Notes under the pieces: generated by a model
Told to the model about the DNA's origin: nothing
Databases searched by the model: none
Seen by the model: the letters and a program-made list of their open reading frames with translations, nothing else
Program-made: the position numbers and the translations under genes
Source: Aplidium turbinatum
Taxonomy: Eukaryota > Chordata > Ascidiacea > Aplousobranchia > Polyclinidae
Assembly: GCA_918807975.1 (NCBI GenBank)
Contig: OU964925.1
Coordinates: 25,331,608-25,395,607 of the forward strand
Length of the DNA stretch: 64,000 nucleotides
Reading direction: 5' to 3'
Part shown: positions 23,801 through 36,319 of the stretch, one piece after another
Numbering within the stretch: the first letter of the stretch is position 1
Layout: each line of letters opens with the position of its first letter

Positions 23801-26600
23801 CATTCAGTTTTCGAGAAGCGAGTCCTTTACATAAGCCGACGTGATTCCTCATTACTGGGACACTTGCTTAAAAAATGTTTTGAACTAAAATGTTTATGTT
23901 ATGACTTATGATGCATGCTTTTGGTATATCGCATTTCAGTTCAGATGTTTCTGTCGGTTGATGCAAAGTCTTCACATGATTGGCAAGTCAAACCAACACA
24001 ATCGAAATACATTTTATCTTCCTACATAGACAAAAGCATTAACTGCCTACAATGACAATTTATATTGAAACTACTACGCTTGAAATATTAACACTATTGT
24101 CGCATAAAGATTATATGTATCTCTTAGTGCTTTGCTAAAAATTATCAAAACAGATTTACCATGTGACAACAGCAGATGGAAGTATCAATAAATAATAGAA
24201 CAATAAAGAAAACGTGACCTTTCGCTTTATTCGCCATCTCTTCAACTTGGATTGCCACTAACTGTTATTTTTTTAAAGGAAGCCCCTTTCTTATGGTAAT
24301 GTGAAGTTTGAAGTTCTGCTCACTGAAATCTACGCTGAGTCTGTCAATCATAATCGCTTGGTAGGATCTGAAAGCAACCTGTTTGTGACGGCTTAAAAAG
24401 TGCAAAGAATGTAGACACTGTGACTCTTACTTTGTTGTTTCAAAAGGTGCAAATTCCGTTTCATTGAAATGTTTAATCGTGTCATCTTTTGCTTGGGTCG
24501 CATCATCTTTGACTTCAATAGCAATGGCCCACACAGCTTGCCATTGCAACGTGTTATTGTGGAATCTGCAGTTACCTTTTGCTGATAGGCAGCAACAGAG
24601 CAAGGCTGATCTTACGCCAGCCTAATTGCAACAGCGCAAAGTAACTTAAGGCACTAAAAACCCATCTTCAAACAAGCAACCTACTGTAATTATTGTATAT
24701 TCTTAAAAAAAAAAGCTTTAGCTTTAGCATACAGATTTTAAAACAATGGAACGCCGGTCTAATTTTAGTTAAACTCCAAGGATGTAGGTTTTTTGAACAT
24801 AATGGAATATTTGAGTGAAACGGAAAACGCCCCGTTATTTGCACGAGTTATCGCTTCTTCATGGGAAATGATTTCGGAGCGCCAGAAAGCCGGGTACGAA
24901 CGCGTTTTACGCTGTTTATGACACACAAGTAGATTTTGCTGCAAGTTCAGTAATATTTGAGGTCGTTGTTTAAACATTTGAAACTGTAGCTTATTTTTTG
25001 GAAATATTTAGCTTTAAAGTTCAGCTTTTCACATTTTTATATGCCTAATAAAGCTTGAATATTTAGGTTTTTGTATTTAAAATATTAAAGCGAATTTCAT
25101 TTCAGCAAAATTTTTAAGTCAACGAGTATAATATGTTGGTCTTACTGAAGACCGAATTCAAGACATCGCACTTTGACAACAACAACAAACATAATTTGCT
25201 CGCAATAATAACGCAAATGGAATGAACAAATACTAATGATAAGTAGGCTGCTGTATTAACCAAAGTAATTTCATTTGAGATTATTCATGTAAAAAAAAAA
25301 CATAACCAATTTGATGCTACGAAAACGTGAACTTCTATTGTTTTTACAATGATTTTTTTTTACAATGATTTCACATCAGCCCATGATTCACTGAGCACTT
25401 AGAAATACAGACTTGTATTAGTATAAAAATGTTTCTGTGGGTCGTTGCGGTAGAATTTGTAAAATGCTGGACTAAATAAAATATAGGAAAGCACTTTCAC
25501 CAACACTTTCTTAGCCTTTATGTTCAGGAACTGTTTTATCATCACCATTAAGTGGCATATTTTGGGTGGCAAATATTCTGTGAATAGAACTAAAGCAAAA
25601 AGCCCGCTCTCCATGCGGGATAACCGTAGACAAGCTTCTTATCTAAACATTTTTTTGTTTTCATTTATGTCATGATAAATTCCGTGGTGTTGCTTGGTTT
25701 TGTTTTCTTACGTTTACCAAACGAACTTTGATCTATCACAGTAAAGGTAAAAAAAATCATGCACAGGGTATGCAAGCACTCTTTGTCGCATTGTTGAGTA
25801 CAAAATATCTATAGATTAACTGATGTTACAATCTCACTAAGTGGTGCTTGATAGGGTGGTGAACTCATAACGCTAGCAAACGAGCAATAGCTGTCTTCTT
25901 TCATTAGAGACGAAGTGGCGGCGTTGAGCTGCTTAGGCTCAGTTGTGACTTGTACAGTGAGCAGTAAATAACATCATTTCAAACAAAAACTTTTAGAGAC
26001 TAAAATAAAAAAAATGTCAAGTTTGTAAATTTTAGGAAAAGTTTGTTTTTCGGTTTGAGTGTGCCGTTTCTTTGTTTATCGAACTGCAATTACTTTGACA
26101 ATTAAGACCCAACTTGATGATTCGTGTGTGGTCTGACTGGATAGAATTACAAGGAGTCACCTGTCCTTGCAAATGAATGCTGGCAATGCAATAATAAGAC
26201 CTAGGTTTCAAGTGCATTTGTACTTACTAAAACGTTAAATTTGACGCTTTTTTAGTGGCTCGATGCGTAATGCGCTGATTGTGAGAAGCCGGTGAAATTT
26301 TTGCTTCTTATCAGAGAACAAATCTTTGATAACATTCCTCTGTCGTACTTGCTTGTTCTTTTTTTCCTTTGAGAAAAGATTATCACTTGGCCTTTCAAAA
26401 TCAGATTGTCTTTGTTCAGGGGCTTGCAATAATTTGAGAAAAGTTTACGCAAAGGCACGGAGAAGGAAAGTTTTAGATGTGGTTCATTGCTGGCATTGGC
26501 TGCTACTGCTCAATTCACCAAAGCTACTTGCAGCTCAGTTTAGTCTATTGAAGAAAACGTCATGTGAGACTTGAAATACTGTCAAGCTGCAGAGGTCACG
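20827..26600. other. Intergenic, no supported gene
   Basis: AT-rich DNA. Short open frames at 21155-21355 (-), 23570-23860 (-) and 24765-24977 (-) have no recognisable domain. The patch at 23630-23870 is richer in GC than its surroundings. A MITE family A copy lies at 22817. Confidence 0.6.
22817..22880. repeat. MITE family A, copy 3 (partial)
   Basis: GTCTGCGGATGTTAAATCGA followed by TGTAAAAAGAACTAAATTTG and CTAGCTGAG. It matches one arm and the outer end of family A. Confidence 0.5.
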
Positions 26601-29600
26601 GATCACCGATTATTGCACGATGTTTGACGCAAAACAAGCAGAAAAAACGACATCCAAATACGAAGCTTGTAACCTAACCTCCTCAAATACCGCAAAGTCA
26701 GTCACCTTTGCCCTTCAGGTCTTCAGGCCGGATGCGTCGTACTCCATTCGATCAAGTTCGGTTGGCTAATTGAGTTAACACACAAAAGCATACGGAACGA
26801 ATTTGTTTCAAATTAATCCCGTTTTGAAAAATGTCTGCTACTGCAAAAGTTTAGTGAAATTAAAAAGAGTTTCATATGAATTCGTTAGCATACCGTAACT
26901 GGCTGATGCAAACTGGCCTGCAAACGACTTGATAAAGCAGTTATGTGACCTGAGTTTCGATCATGTGACCCTAGTTTGACATTGTGCAACGCTGGAGCGA
27001 CCAGCGTGAAACAGTATGGTCTGTAAAGTGATCAGTGAAAGATGGTAATGTGAACTCTGGTTACTTTTTTGTCCTATCCAGGCTTACCCCCGGTAGTTGA
27101 AGATTTAGATTACGTGAACGGGAAGGCAAGGAAGCCAATCATCGTGTCCACCTTCAAACATGCTTTTAAGTAGTTTATCAAAGACACAGCCGCATGCTCT
27201 TAAGCGGCGTCGAACTATCGCCCTTTCGAACGTCGAACTAGCCTCTGGTCACTCAGTCTGCATCACCGCAATGGCCACTGTACTTCATGCTGCAGCAGCA
27301 TCAAGAAATAATTATTCAAATTCCATACGGTAAACAGTGATAACTTCTTGTTTACAGAAATGTAGGCCATTTGTGTATGTGTATAGATCCCAAAGTCCTA
27401 CACATTCTCTAATCTAAACTGTTCATTTTTAAGAGTGTAATTTCATCTCAAAACCGATTTATATCCTCAACCTAGCTTTAACTTACAGTCAGCAACAATG
27501 CGCTGTATCAGCTCATTCATAGCAAATGTTTAGGCTTTTCTATCAAAATTTGATTATCCCAGCTCAGCTTGTTAAGCTGCACCACCAAATGAATCGTTCA
27601 AACTCTTGCATTCGGGGTCACGATACAGGATAATAACGGTTGAATGCATGCAGACGTGTAATCTTTAACCTTTAAATTCAAAGAATTATTGACCCTTGTC
27701 TTCCCAAGTTTGTTGTTTACTTTTTGGGTAAAAAGATCCCATAATTAAAGCGCTGGATTGAGTCTGATGTGGTTCCCCGTTGTTAATTAGTAAGTTCTTT
27801 CAGTTTTTTAAAACTCTTTTTCGTTGTTAATTGTTAATTTGTGAATTGAAATTAAAGTCGGAAGGTTAGATCTAGCAGACTAAATAATTGTTAACTGTTG
27901 AATTTTAAGCTACATAGTCTCACAACTACTTGTAAGTTAAATTGGTTTTGCAAACAGAAAAGAAATAATATTGTAGAATCAAGAAACCAAGCAGGCCTAT
28001 TGTTTGCCGGCAAAAGACTTTTTTTCAGGGTAAATTTCTAAAACTATTTAGCATTTTCAAAGGTTTTGAATGTCTTAGGCTACTATCAAATTTTACGGGA
28101 AATAGTTGTAAGTTGCTTGATAGCACTTCAGAAATGTTTCCAATGTCACCTTAACAACTTGTTTCGGTGTGAGGGAGGTGGGGAGAGATAATAGGCTATG
28201 CTGATCAGTGGTTGTTTTGTTCCGATTATTGTTTGTTCATTGTTTGATCAAATGGTAGGAGATAATTATAACTTTGGGTCATTGCTACTTCACTTAAATA
28301 CAACGTTTTGTGTGTTAGAATACTGTAGCTTGTATAAGTATAGGTTGATTGTATAGGTTGTATAAGTATGTACCTACAGGCACATTTTCCAGCTTATGTC
28401 CTTAATCAACTGACATGATGCACATGTGAATAACAGAAATTATGGTAGAAAAAGATAGGGCCTATGGGTCTTCGGACTTAAAACCGGATTCGATTGTCGC
28501 TATTCGAATATTTCGAAATGGCATTAAGCAACTGTAGAGCCAATTGTCCTGAGAAAAATGCAGGCAAGGCTGTTTTAATCCTCAATGCAGAACTCATACG
28601 CAAAACATTGAAGACTCATGTCTAGCCGCTAATATTCATGTTTAAAAAAAAATGACAAAAAAAATCCATTGACAACATTTCAATCTCATCGAGATTTTCC
28701 TTTTTTTATTTCATCGTGCAGTTGTAGTCGCACATACTGTAGATCACAATCGAAATAGAGTAAAATAAATTGTTTACTTTTACGTTTTTCCAATGAAATA
28801 ATTCTAACAGCTTGTATGCAAGTTTGAATGGTTTCGTCACTTACCTTGGCAAAGGTATAATTTAAAGGTAACCTCTTTTATAATTTTTATTATTCTTTGT
28901 TACTAATTGTTTCTTTAGATGAAGTTGTTGTTTTTTTGACGAGTGCCGGTCTGACAACGCTTGGATTTATTTTATGGTTTGTTTGAGTTAGAATAGCGTT
29001 ATCCAAAGGTATTATTTCCAATTCTTGCTTTCAAAGCGTGCCCAAACGCCTAACTTTCAGAATATCATTCACACGCCATTCAAATCGCTGGAAAGTAACA
29101 TTGAGTGAACTTGAGACACGCGTCTTTGACGTAAAAAAATTTTCAAGTGTTTAAAGTGTCGTTGGATCATTGTAGAATTAAGCTCCAGTCACGTTTTGTT
29201 CAAGATAATTCACAGCAGTATACTCTGCCCTGAACTATTTTTGCAATTTCTCAGGAAGAATATTGAATACACAGACACACCTTTAAGATGTAGGTGAGAT
29301 GGTCAGATAGCATTAGAACGAGTTTATAGAACTCTACTTGAAATTATGATAGAGGTGTACAACTGTACACTGCATACTGCATAGTGTAGCTTACACCTGA
29401 CTTTTGCAATCTTATGTATCACTCAAAAGAAAAGATGTATTTTTAAAATTATACAATATATTGAAGGTACTTTTGCACATAATAATCAAAATTTTAAGTG
29501 TAAAATATATAGTAATTTTATATCACTAGATAATAGATATGCGGCAATCCGTGTTCATCTAATATTGCTTTTGAAATGACTCTTGTCAGATAAAAGTGTA

Positions 29601-31970
29601 TGCCCTAATTTTGGATTTTACTCCTGAAATGTATTTTTGTTCTGTTACTTTTGTTATAAAAACTTGAAGTCAATGTTTTATGTGCTAAGAAGAATAGATT
29701 TTTAGTACAGGTTAAACTTGGTGCAGGTTTAGTACAAGTAGGTTAAGCTTGAAATTGCCTGTGAAAAGCAGGAGCAATCTTTATTATCTTTCTCCCGCAG
29801 AAATAACTAGCAGAAAAGTAAAGATTGATTGGCAGAAGGAAGCTATAGCTCCCTTGCACGCAATGTTAAGATGACATGCAACTTGAAAAAGCGTCACTAA
29901 AACACTGTTTAAGATTTCATCTTGATAAGCTTCTGAGTTTGCTCGCGATAAGTTTCATCTTCATTTAAATCTATGCAGTGTAGCAAGTTAAATATAGAAC
30001 TCCAGTGTTCATAGTGTGTATTATTGCCTAATTTCATGACCAAACAAAAATAAACTTTGTCAGTTTTCGCGTGCCGGTTAGCTGAAAATCGCTTATCGCA
30101 ATGACGAAGCTAAATGCGGAAAACCGTCCAAAGTGCAACCACCTTCTAACCTTGACAGCTTGTCACGCATACTCAATTTTTAGTCTATGCAGACTACACA
30201 TTGATGTGTGTGGGTGTCCTGGTGGCAACAATAAATTATCTGATATCCCGTCAATCAAAGATGAAATAGAAAAAAAAAATTTCGTCAAAATTGGCTGTAA
30301 AATTTAGATAATTTACGGTAAAATTAGCAAATAAACACTAAGTAATGGCTACATGAGGGCAAAATACAACGTTTACTCATTTAGTGGCCCAGCAGTTAGT
30401 GCGCGTGAGCTAGACACGTCAGTCTTTAGCTTGAAAGAGTAAATAGTTAAATTTTTTGCAGTTACGTATGTCAACCTAGGCCAAAATTTATGTTGGTATT
30501 TTAGAAACGACCGGAACTACAGCACATTTAAAGAATTGACTAAATGAAATATTGAAACTTAACAACATGCAAATGAATCAAATTCTACTGATTTTTTATT
30601 ATTACGAAACAATCTCAATGTGGTGTCACTGATGTTATCTTTGAGTATCAAAGTTTTAAAACACTAACCAGAATGCACAGTAGTATCACTGGACAAAGCT
30701 ACTGTAACCTGACTTACTACCGCCTGATCTAAACTTAGAATAGCTGACTCATACGAAACAAAATCTTTATATGATGCTTGGTTTTGAATTAAAACGTACC
30801 AACTGATGTCATCAGGCAAGTTTGGCATTGAGCAACGTAAACCATTTGAAATGTTTTTGTATTCAATTCATGCAATTTTTTTGCCGCAAGAAGCCACTCT
30901 GCCTCGATGAAGTTAGAAGCCAAACCATTTTCTCTACTCCAAGGTCTATGCTCCTTCAACTAGCACTCTTATCGACTGAAATCAAGGCACCCATTCTTGT
31001 CAGCCACTCAACGCTTCCTCAGTAAAGCTGATCAACAAAACATTTTTTCGGCAAATAGCGCGGACCATAAATAGGAATCAAGATTAAGACTAAATACCAG
31101 TTGGCCTTGTTTTTTTCATCTCTGATTCCAATACCTGCTCCGCTTGGTTTGGGTCCCGAACGAGACAGGCTTTGGCTACGCTTCAACATCTTCACATGAG
31201 TTTTTGGCATTTTTGCTCAATCGTGCATCAGTGGGTAGTGAAATCTTCCTACTTTTGCGAGTGTGAGGCCGAGGACGCATTGACGCAGTGATGCAGACCA
31301 TGCCATCAACGATTGTATCATCCTCTTCCCATCAAAGGGATGAGGAGGAGGCTGGCCTTTCTTGGATGATACCAAGCCTGGCCACTCTTTTGTAACTTTG
31401 TCGGTGTAGTCCAGGAAACATTGCCAATCTGGTGTTGGAAAAAAAAAACATTTCGGCTTTAAATGTGTATTAAACGTGTTAAAAGTTGCAGAATTTTCTT
31501 TGGAAAGAGTTTAACTGATAAGACTCAAATTCAATCGACTTTCACTTTTACACGAAGGCAAATGCAAGACATAATAACAGGGTCGTAACAAAACCTTTCA
31601 ACTGGGCCGCGGGATGCGGATTGGACATAACCGATTTAATGGATGGAAGAACAAGAAAAAAAATGCCTCTTTCAACTTTCAAGCATCTTCATCAAGAGTC
31701 TCTCTAATATTCATCTGCTTGCTTTCTGAAGGTGGAGATCATGAAAATAAATCTAAAAACGATAATCTTGGACGTTCCTTCACTTAAATGTTTAAGTATG
31801 CTGTACATCTAGTAACATGGTGTCGACTCGTTTAAAATAAAAGCTACAAAAACTAAAACAGGAAACTTTCTGTTTCTACAACAATATTTTCCTTCCAGAC
31901 TACCCACTTCTTTTATGTTCAGAGAGAAAACGTTGTAGACTACCGATGCAAGTGAAAGTTGTCAAAGATG
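26601..31970. other. Intergenic, no supported gene
   Basis: It includes a moderately GC-rich stretch at 26690-27290 with a DR1-like nuclear-receptor site. The rest is AT-rich with only short frames (for example 30101-30307 + and 31019-31210 -) that I cannot link to any family. Confidence 0.6.
26702..26714 (-). promoter_or_regulatory. DR1-like nuclear-receptor half-site pair
   Basis: The minus strand reads AGGGCA-A-AGGTGA, two near-consensus AGGTCA half-sites with 1-nt spacing. DR1 elements bind COUP-TF, HNF4 and RXR dimers. It lies 23 kb upstream of the NR2F start. A chance match is possible. Confidence 0.3.
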
Positions 31971-31982
31971 TTTTTATTGATT

Positions 31983-32639
31983 ACACTGGTCTACACGAGT
32001 TTTGCTCTATGAACTTTGAAAACTGATTTAGAGTAATTTTGGGGTGCTGAATCCGAATCTGACCTCGGATTTATGCTATCACGTCAGGTTTGTGAGATAT
32101 GATAACAGCATATTGTTACTTTTGTCAAAAGTGGAAGATTTGACGTTGCGTTTATTGCACATACACGTTGTGCAAGATCCAGAAATCCAGGCCATGTGGT
32201 GCATAAGTAGCTGAAATACACCTACCAATTATAATTTTGATACCAATTTGTTTTCTAAGCAACATTATTAACAAGGCAATAATAACAAGCTAAAAGGGAG
32301 GCTATAAGTGTAACTGACCCACTCCCCCGGTCAATGTTTTGCATGAAACCACAAAGATTTAAGCAAGCCTATGACAATGCTTGTTCAGTAACCATATTTA
32401 GGCTGTTTTGGCCTGTTTAACACTAACCTTTCGTTACAGCACTGCATATGTTGGTGGTAAACGCAACGCCAAATCTTCCACTTTTGACGAAAGTAACAAT
32501 TTGTTGTTATCATATTTCACAAACCTTACGTGATAGGATAAATCTGAGGTCAGATTCGGATTCAGCACCCCAAAATTACTCTAAACCAGTCTTCAAAGTT
32601 CATGGAGCAAAAAAAAATTCTTTTTTTGTAGACCAGTGT
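31983..32639. repeat. Large imperfect fold-back, arms about 175 bp
   Basis: The left arm 31983-32153 begins ACACTGGTCTAC, and the right arm 32459-32639 ends with its complement GTAGACCAGTGT. Inside the arms, AATTTTGGGGTGCTGAATCC and GTCAAAAGTGGAAGATTTG occur in both orientations with scattered mismatches. A 305-bp spacer separates the arms. It may be two inverted copies of one element or one fold-back element. Confidence 0.85.
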
Positions 32640-33632
32640 TATTATTGTTGAACAATAATAAACCGATTCTTTATACTGTTGCTGTCCTATAAACTTCACA
32701 GAAGCTTCATAGTTTGTTGGAATACCTAATTTAGGGCCGATGAGAGGATCATTTGGGCCCGGTACCAACGAGATCTTCGGGCCCCAAATTAAGCCATTTG
32801 TAAGAAAAATGTATGCATCTAAACTATACAAATATGTATCTAAACAGCTCCAGGCCCAAAATATACCCTCTGCACCCCTTCTGTCAGCTTTCCTTGCCTA
32901 GTAAGTTGATAAATTCAATCTGGGTAAAGAAACAAATTCATTTAAAATTCAAAAGATGATTAATCTTTAGTTTTTCACACATTACGCGAATTCTACAAAA
33001 TTTTCTTCTCCCAAAGTCATCTGCATTAAATATAAATGTGAAGATGCCAAACCTCGAAAACTGGCACATCTGTTATATACTCTGCCCTGTCCTGACTCCA
33101 ATAAATAAAACTATTAAACAAAATATAATTATTCTTTTTGCTTCTCAATAATACATAGTAAATAAACATATTTAAGTTCAGAAGTTCAGAGAGACGAATG
33201 GATGTTTTTTCTAGGCATTGAGCCTAATACAAAATACTTTTCATAGTTATTAAAGGATTTTTGTTGATTGACATGAAGTTCATTAAACGGCGAAAAGAAA
33301 CAAATGCGGGATTCTACAATATCTGTGCCGTTTTTTATTTTGCTGATCTGTAAAGCTTTGTCGAATTTCGATGTTTTGCATGTTCAAGGTTTTTGTCTTT
33401 TTTGGAAACGTTGTGTGAAGAATTCGTTTTGATTCGATTTGTTTCTGTAGTTATAAACTTGATAAAACTTGGGTTGGGTAATTGCGTAGGCTGCTGATAG
33501 CGCAACAAACTGTTACAGCCTGTTTTCTGCTACTTGTGTAGCTAAAATAAGAGTGATTTTAAAATTGAATTAATCAGTTTGTTGAAAAATGTTATCAACA
33601 CAAAAAAAATCTTTGTCGTAAAATGATGATTA

Positions 33633-33840
33633 TTATGTGCCTGATCTGATACAGACGTTGGCGATCATGGTCTTCCAAACTTCTCTGTCATTTGCCATTC
33701 GTATAAAATCGTTCGTTTTAACTGTTGTGTTTGTGGCCCATTGATTCAAGCTGTTTAAATAAGTTAATCTTTGTCGACCTCTGCTTCTTTTTCCCTGTAT
33801 CATCCCCAATAGAGCTAATTTTTCCAAATCTCAATGCTGC
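33633..33840 (-). mobile_element. LINE (non-LTR retrotransposon) 3' fragment
   Basis: The minus strand reads LALLGMIQGKRSRGRQRLTY, then NDREVWKTMIANVCIRSGT and a stop. G+KRSRGRQR.TYL...L and R..W+.MIANV are the C-terminal signature of endonuclease/reverse-transcriptase ORFs of several LINE clades. Only about 64 residues remain, so it is a 5'-truncated copy. The clade cannot be assigned. Confidence 0.8.
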
Positions 33841-35425
33841 TCTTCGTAAAATAGATGAGCTTAAATACTAGAATACATTAGTATCAGAATTTCGTATGGT
33901 GTTGTCTATTTTTAATAATTATTTTTATAGCCTATAACTCATCTAACTATAATTAATGACAAGAAAAGGGTCTTCATAAAGAAAAATCTGTTAAAAGACT
34001 GTTGCATTTGTGTGTCTCACTGCATTGTTCCAGTGATGCATCATCTGCCCAACTGCTAATGACATCTGAGTGATCTTTAAAATTATAATATTCTGACTTT
34101 CTTTCGCTTACGAACAGGATAGTTTGCACAGCGCTTCTGAAAAAAAACAAAAAAAACTGTAAATTGACAGCCATGTCTTAATTGTCTTAAGCAACATTTG
34201 AGGCTGAAATGCGAGAACGTACATCAGGATTATAAATTGAAAGAAAACGTGTTTTGAGTGAAAAGTTTCGAACAAGAATTAAATTGTAACAAATGCTATA
34301 CCAGTTGTTGAGATTTTGCTTTGCATTTCGACTTCAATGGCATGTTAAGTAAATCTCGTTTAGAACTGCGACTGTAAATGTAGTATTGCATATTTGGTAA
34401 AGGAAATTTCTCCTAACTTCTGTATTCACTTTTGAATCGTAAAGTGTGTGTTTCGATCTTAACTAAACGATGAAGGTAATCACCATTGATATATAAATCA
34501 ACCAAAATTCGAGATCGTTCCATGAGACTAGTTTTCCCTCCAGTGGATTGTGCTTGCTGAGGCTCAACAAACGAGTTGTCTCTCGACTTCTTTTTAAAGT
34601 TTACTTGTTTTTTATTTTATTTTATTTTGAACTCACAAAGTGGTGAAATCTTGTCGATAAACCGAATAAAAATCTATTAGCTGCTAAAGATCTGAACAAA
34701 GTGATTAGAAACATGTGTGTTGGCCTTTGTCCCAAGCGCATTACCATCGAAACGCGTGCGAAGTGCAGTAACAAAGTACGAAGAGCAGAATTGATATTTT
34801 GTAAATAATTTAGTACAAGCCCATAGTGACAAACGAGCTGTCAATCGTAAAAGAAGATACAGAGTGATAGAATGATGCTGTTAAGGCGACAGGCAGGAAC
34901 CGAAGCCATCAACTATGCCATACATTTGTTTTCATCCAAAGTTAAAAGTAGCCTACGGTTAGTAATTAGCAAGTTTGTCTCTAAAGTCGAACATTTATTA
35001 TCTTGATTTTGTTTAAACAAAAGTTGAAATATCTGATCAATGAGTTTGTATCAAATACACAACTTCATCAAAAACAATTCTCACAAACGCAGTAGGCTAT
35101 ATTTCTCTAATGTTGAGCAGCTAATTTATCATTCATCATTGGTGTTTCTAAATGTTAAAATATTGTGTAAAAATCTCTGTACTCCGGCCTAATTATTAAA
35201 ATTCAAAAATCGATTTTTGCTACAGCGACACGCCAATACAATTTCAGTCAGTGCAAACAAAACACTACATATTTATAAGTAAAAACAATTTTAATAAAGT
35301 ACACACAATCGATACCACATTGGTAAATTTGTTAGCATTTAGCTACTAAACAGACTGATTAACTTTGATCTAAATTAGGCTACGGTAGGCTATGCACATG
35401 AGGTTTTACATCAGAGAAATCCTTG
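33841..35425. other. Intergenic, nothing recognised
   Basis: AT-rich sequence between the LINE tail and the hAT fragment. I see no repeat ends, tRNA-like boxes or coding frame in it. Confidence 0.6.
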
Positions 35426-35433
35426 ACTTAGGT

Positions 35434-36319
35434 CAGGGTGTCCAACCTTTTTGGCAAAGGTCTACTTGCGGTTTACGAACGATTGCGCTGGCCACTTGAG
35501 TGTTTACTGCTAATTTGTAATTTTAGAAACGGCTGTCTTATAATTTCTAATTAAAACTCTGACACCAAAATTCTAATCTTAGAAATGTGTATTATCGTCT
35601 TTTACAATAAAAATTATTATAACAACAATAAACACACCAAGATATAGTGAAGTCAACAAAGATTTTAGTACAGTACGCCGACATTTCAATGTGAAGTTTG
35701 GCACTGTTTCTCTCTAACAAGTTTGGCAAAATTCGGTGAGATGGACGATGTAGCAATACGAAGCTAGTTTTCCATATGGCTGTCAGAAATTAGTGATCTC
35801 ACAGGGGATTTGACATGGTTCATCCGCGAGAAAACTTGCTTGCACAAGTTAGTGCTACCTAATAATGAGGTCACGAAAACTGCCAATCTGCGAATCCTCT
35901 AATATTTTTTTTTAGAGGTCTATTTTTGTATCACTGCGGAGTGCAGAGGATCTTTCACTGCAAAATGGGTTGTCGGCGAATCTCTAATTTCAGATGTACC
36001 ACAATGAAGCAAGAAATATTAGGCTACTGACTGACTAACTCTTGAACTTGAAGCACCAGTACGATTGTGTGGAAAGGATGTGGTCGTAACAATGTGGAAA
36101 ATGTGATGCGTAACAATACGGATTATGATGCAATAAACTTAACTTGAACAGTTGTGCGCCCCTGAAGTAGAGACTCATAAACAACGAAAGCAAACAATAA
36201 ATGCCAATTTCTCGGTTTGTAAGTTTGCCAGAAATTATTTAGGCGATTAAGTTGATAATATAAGGAAGGCATTTCGAAAACTACCTTGCGGGCCATTGGT
36301 TGGACAGTGGACACCCTTG
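35434..36319 (-). mobile_element. hAT transposon remnant with transposase C-terminus
   Basis: The left end starts CAGGGTGTCCAACC and the right end reads GGTTGGACAGTGGACACCCT, so both ends share CAGGGTGTCC-like inverted repeats. On the minus strand, 35899 down to the stop at 35686-35688 reads LLGSTNLCKQVFSRMN, then RIATSSISPNFAKLVREKQC and QTSH-stop. This is the C-terminal dimerisation block of GTF2IRD2-like hAT transposases, with one internal stop. No target duplication was found, so the outer limits are less sure than the coding match. Confidence 0.75.
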
